64,000 nt of DNA from Paenarthrobacter nicotinovorans (lineage in GTDB: Bacteria; Actinomycetota; Actinomycetes; Actinomycetales; Micrococcaceae). Positions 63,232-64,000 of the stretch are shown piece after piece. The DNA is taken from NCBI RefSeq assembly GCF_021919345.1, contig NZ_CP089293.1:3100001-3164000 (forward strand), written 5' to 3'. A program made the position numbers and the translations under genes. The notes beneath the pieces were generated by a model, which saw only the letters and a program-made list of their open reading frames with translations, was not told the origin of the DNA and did no database searches. The first letter of the stretch is position 1. Every line of letters starts with the position of its first letter.

Positions 63232-64000
63232 ATGACCGCCAACTTCCTGATCGGACTGCGCGAAGGCCTGGAGGCCTCCCTCATCGTGGTCCTACTGATG
63301 GCTTACCTCATCAAGACCGGACGGCGGCACCTGATTCCCTGCCTCTGGATCGGCGTGGGAATCGCGATGGGCATCTCCCTCGGCTTCGGCGCACTGCTGA
63401 CCTTCGGCCCCCGCGGGCTGACGTTCGAGGCCCAGGAAGCAATCGGCGGCGGGCTCTCCATCATTGCAGTGGCACTGGTGACCTGGATGGTCTTCTGGAT
63501 GGCCAAGACCGCCCGCAGCCTCGGCGGCGAGCTGCGCTCCCAAGTGGACAAAGCGGCCGACGGCGCCGCATGGGGCCTCGTGCTCGTGGCGGCACTGGCC
63601 GTGGGCCGGGAAGGGCTGGAAACTGCCCTCTTCATCTGGGCTGCAGCCCAAGCCACAGGCGAAACAACCCTCCCCCTGCTCGGTGCGCTGCTCGGCCTGG
63701 TCGCGGCCGCCGGGCTGGGTTATCTGCTGCACCGGGGTGTCCTGAAGGTCAACCTGGGCCGCTTCTTCACCTGGACCGGAGTCGGCCTCATCATCATCGC
63801 CGGCGGCGTACTGGCCTACGGTGTCCACGACCTCCAGGAAGCCGGCATCCTCCCGGGACTGCACAACCTGGCCTTCGATGTCTCAGCCGCCATCCCGCCG
63901 TCGTCCTGGTACGGCACCCTGCTGAAAGGCACCCTCAACTTCTCCCCCGCCACCACGTGGCTGGAAGCGGCAGCCTGGCTGCTGTACGTGATCCCCGTGC
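63232..64000 (+). CDS. efeU: ferrous/ferric iron permease EfeU (FTR1 family), 3' truncated by window edge
   Basis: The first 256 residues of an FTR1-type high-affinity iron permease. The two REGLE iron-binding motifs are at residues 10-14 ([12 protein letters not shown]) and 126-130 ([10 protein letters not shown]), each inside a membrane helix. Six or more hydrophobic segments are visible. In the EfeUOB system it works with EfeO and EfeB, which would be expected to the right of the window. The gene continues past 64000. Confidence 0.92.
   Translation, partial: MTANFLIGLREGLEASLIVVLLMAYLIKTGRRHLIPCLWIGVGIAMGISLGFGALLTFGPRGLTFEAQEAIGGGLSIIAVALVTWMVFWMAKTARSLGGELRSQVDKAADGAAWGLVLVAALAVGREGLETALFIWAAAQATGETTLPLLGALLGLVAAAGLGYLLHRGVLKVNLGRFFTWTGVGLIIIAGGVLAYGVHDLQEAGILPGLHNLAFDVSAAIPPSSWYGTLLKGTLNFSPATTWLEAAAWLLYVIPV

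Overview
The window is high-GC DNA with compact, mostly co-directional operons, GTG and TTG starts, CUT1 sugar transporters that lack their own ATPase, and many best-recognised families typical of soil Actinobacteria. Gene content and style fit a member of the Micrococcaceae (Arthrobacter/Paenarthrobacter-like). That assignment is inferred from protein families and codon style, not from a marker gene such as 16S rRNA, which is absent here. The stretch looks chromosomal: no phage, transposase, integrase, plasmid replication gene or CRISPR array is visible.

Layout. 1-4.1 kb: asd, an AbiEi/DUF559-type protein whose reading frame runs through a terminator into asd, an AlkZ-like winged-helix protein and a small membrane protein. 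4.1-9.6 kb: a long minus-strand block with murB, an MFS exporter, a HadB/HadA-like dehydratase pair, small membrane and DUF2797 proteins and a CitE-like lyase. 10-13.9 kb: a sulfonate/taurine-type ABC transporter followed by a TauD-family dioxygenase. 13.9-21.4 kb: an alpha-glucoside locus (aldo/keto reductase, GH13 alpha-glucosidase, two permeases, binding protein) divergent from a ROK repressor, with matching operator-like palindromes at both promoters. 21.4-24.8 kb: CPA1 Na+/H+ antiporter, NAD(P)-binding protein, tRNA-Met and tRNA-Thr with terminators, LysM protein. 25-30.4 kb: DEAD-box RNA helicase, MOSC protein and a KdpDE-like two-component pair. 30.5-34 kb: a three-gene operon of a YgiB-like protein, an ATP-grasp ligase of the glutathionylspermidine-synthase family and an APC amine/amino-acid permease. 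34-37 kb: GT87 glycosyltransferase and acyl-CoA dehydrogenase.

36.8-43.8 kb: a lactose/beta-galactoside operon (binding protein, two permeases, GH2 beta-galactosidase) divergent from a TetR regulator; a perfect 10-bp-arm palindrome lies between the -35 and -10 of the operon promoter. 43.9-48.1 kb: MFS transporter with HxlR regulator, then a Tat-exported phospholipase C. 48.2-52.5 kb: a second GT87 enzyme, metB and cbs (reverse transsulfuration/methionine metabolism) and a VOC protein. 52.6-57.3 kb: AlkA-like glycosylase, a second AbiEi-like protein bracketed by two copies of one hairpin, acyl-CoA ligase, a monooxygenase-fold protein and thioredoxin. 57.4-64 kb: TetR plus an ABC-2 exporter, thioesterase, a small protein, a K+ channel, tRNA-Tyr, a small Ala-rich protein, YajQ, and the 5' part of the EfeU/FTR1 iron permease behind an iron-box-like palindrome.

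The most notable non-coding structure is a set of long, near-perfect hairpins without U-tracts at gene ends, two tandem-repeat arrays (15-bp and 22-bp units) at convergent gene junctions, and the well-resolved operator/promoter architecture of the two sugar loci. I do not see an unmistakable new defence or biosynthetic system. The best candidates for undescribed biology are the YgiB/ATP-grasp/permease operon and the two AbiEi-like proteins that lack a toxin partner.
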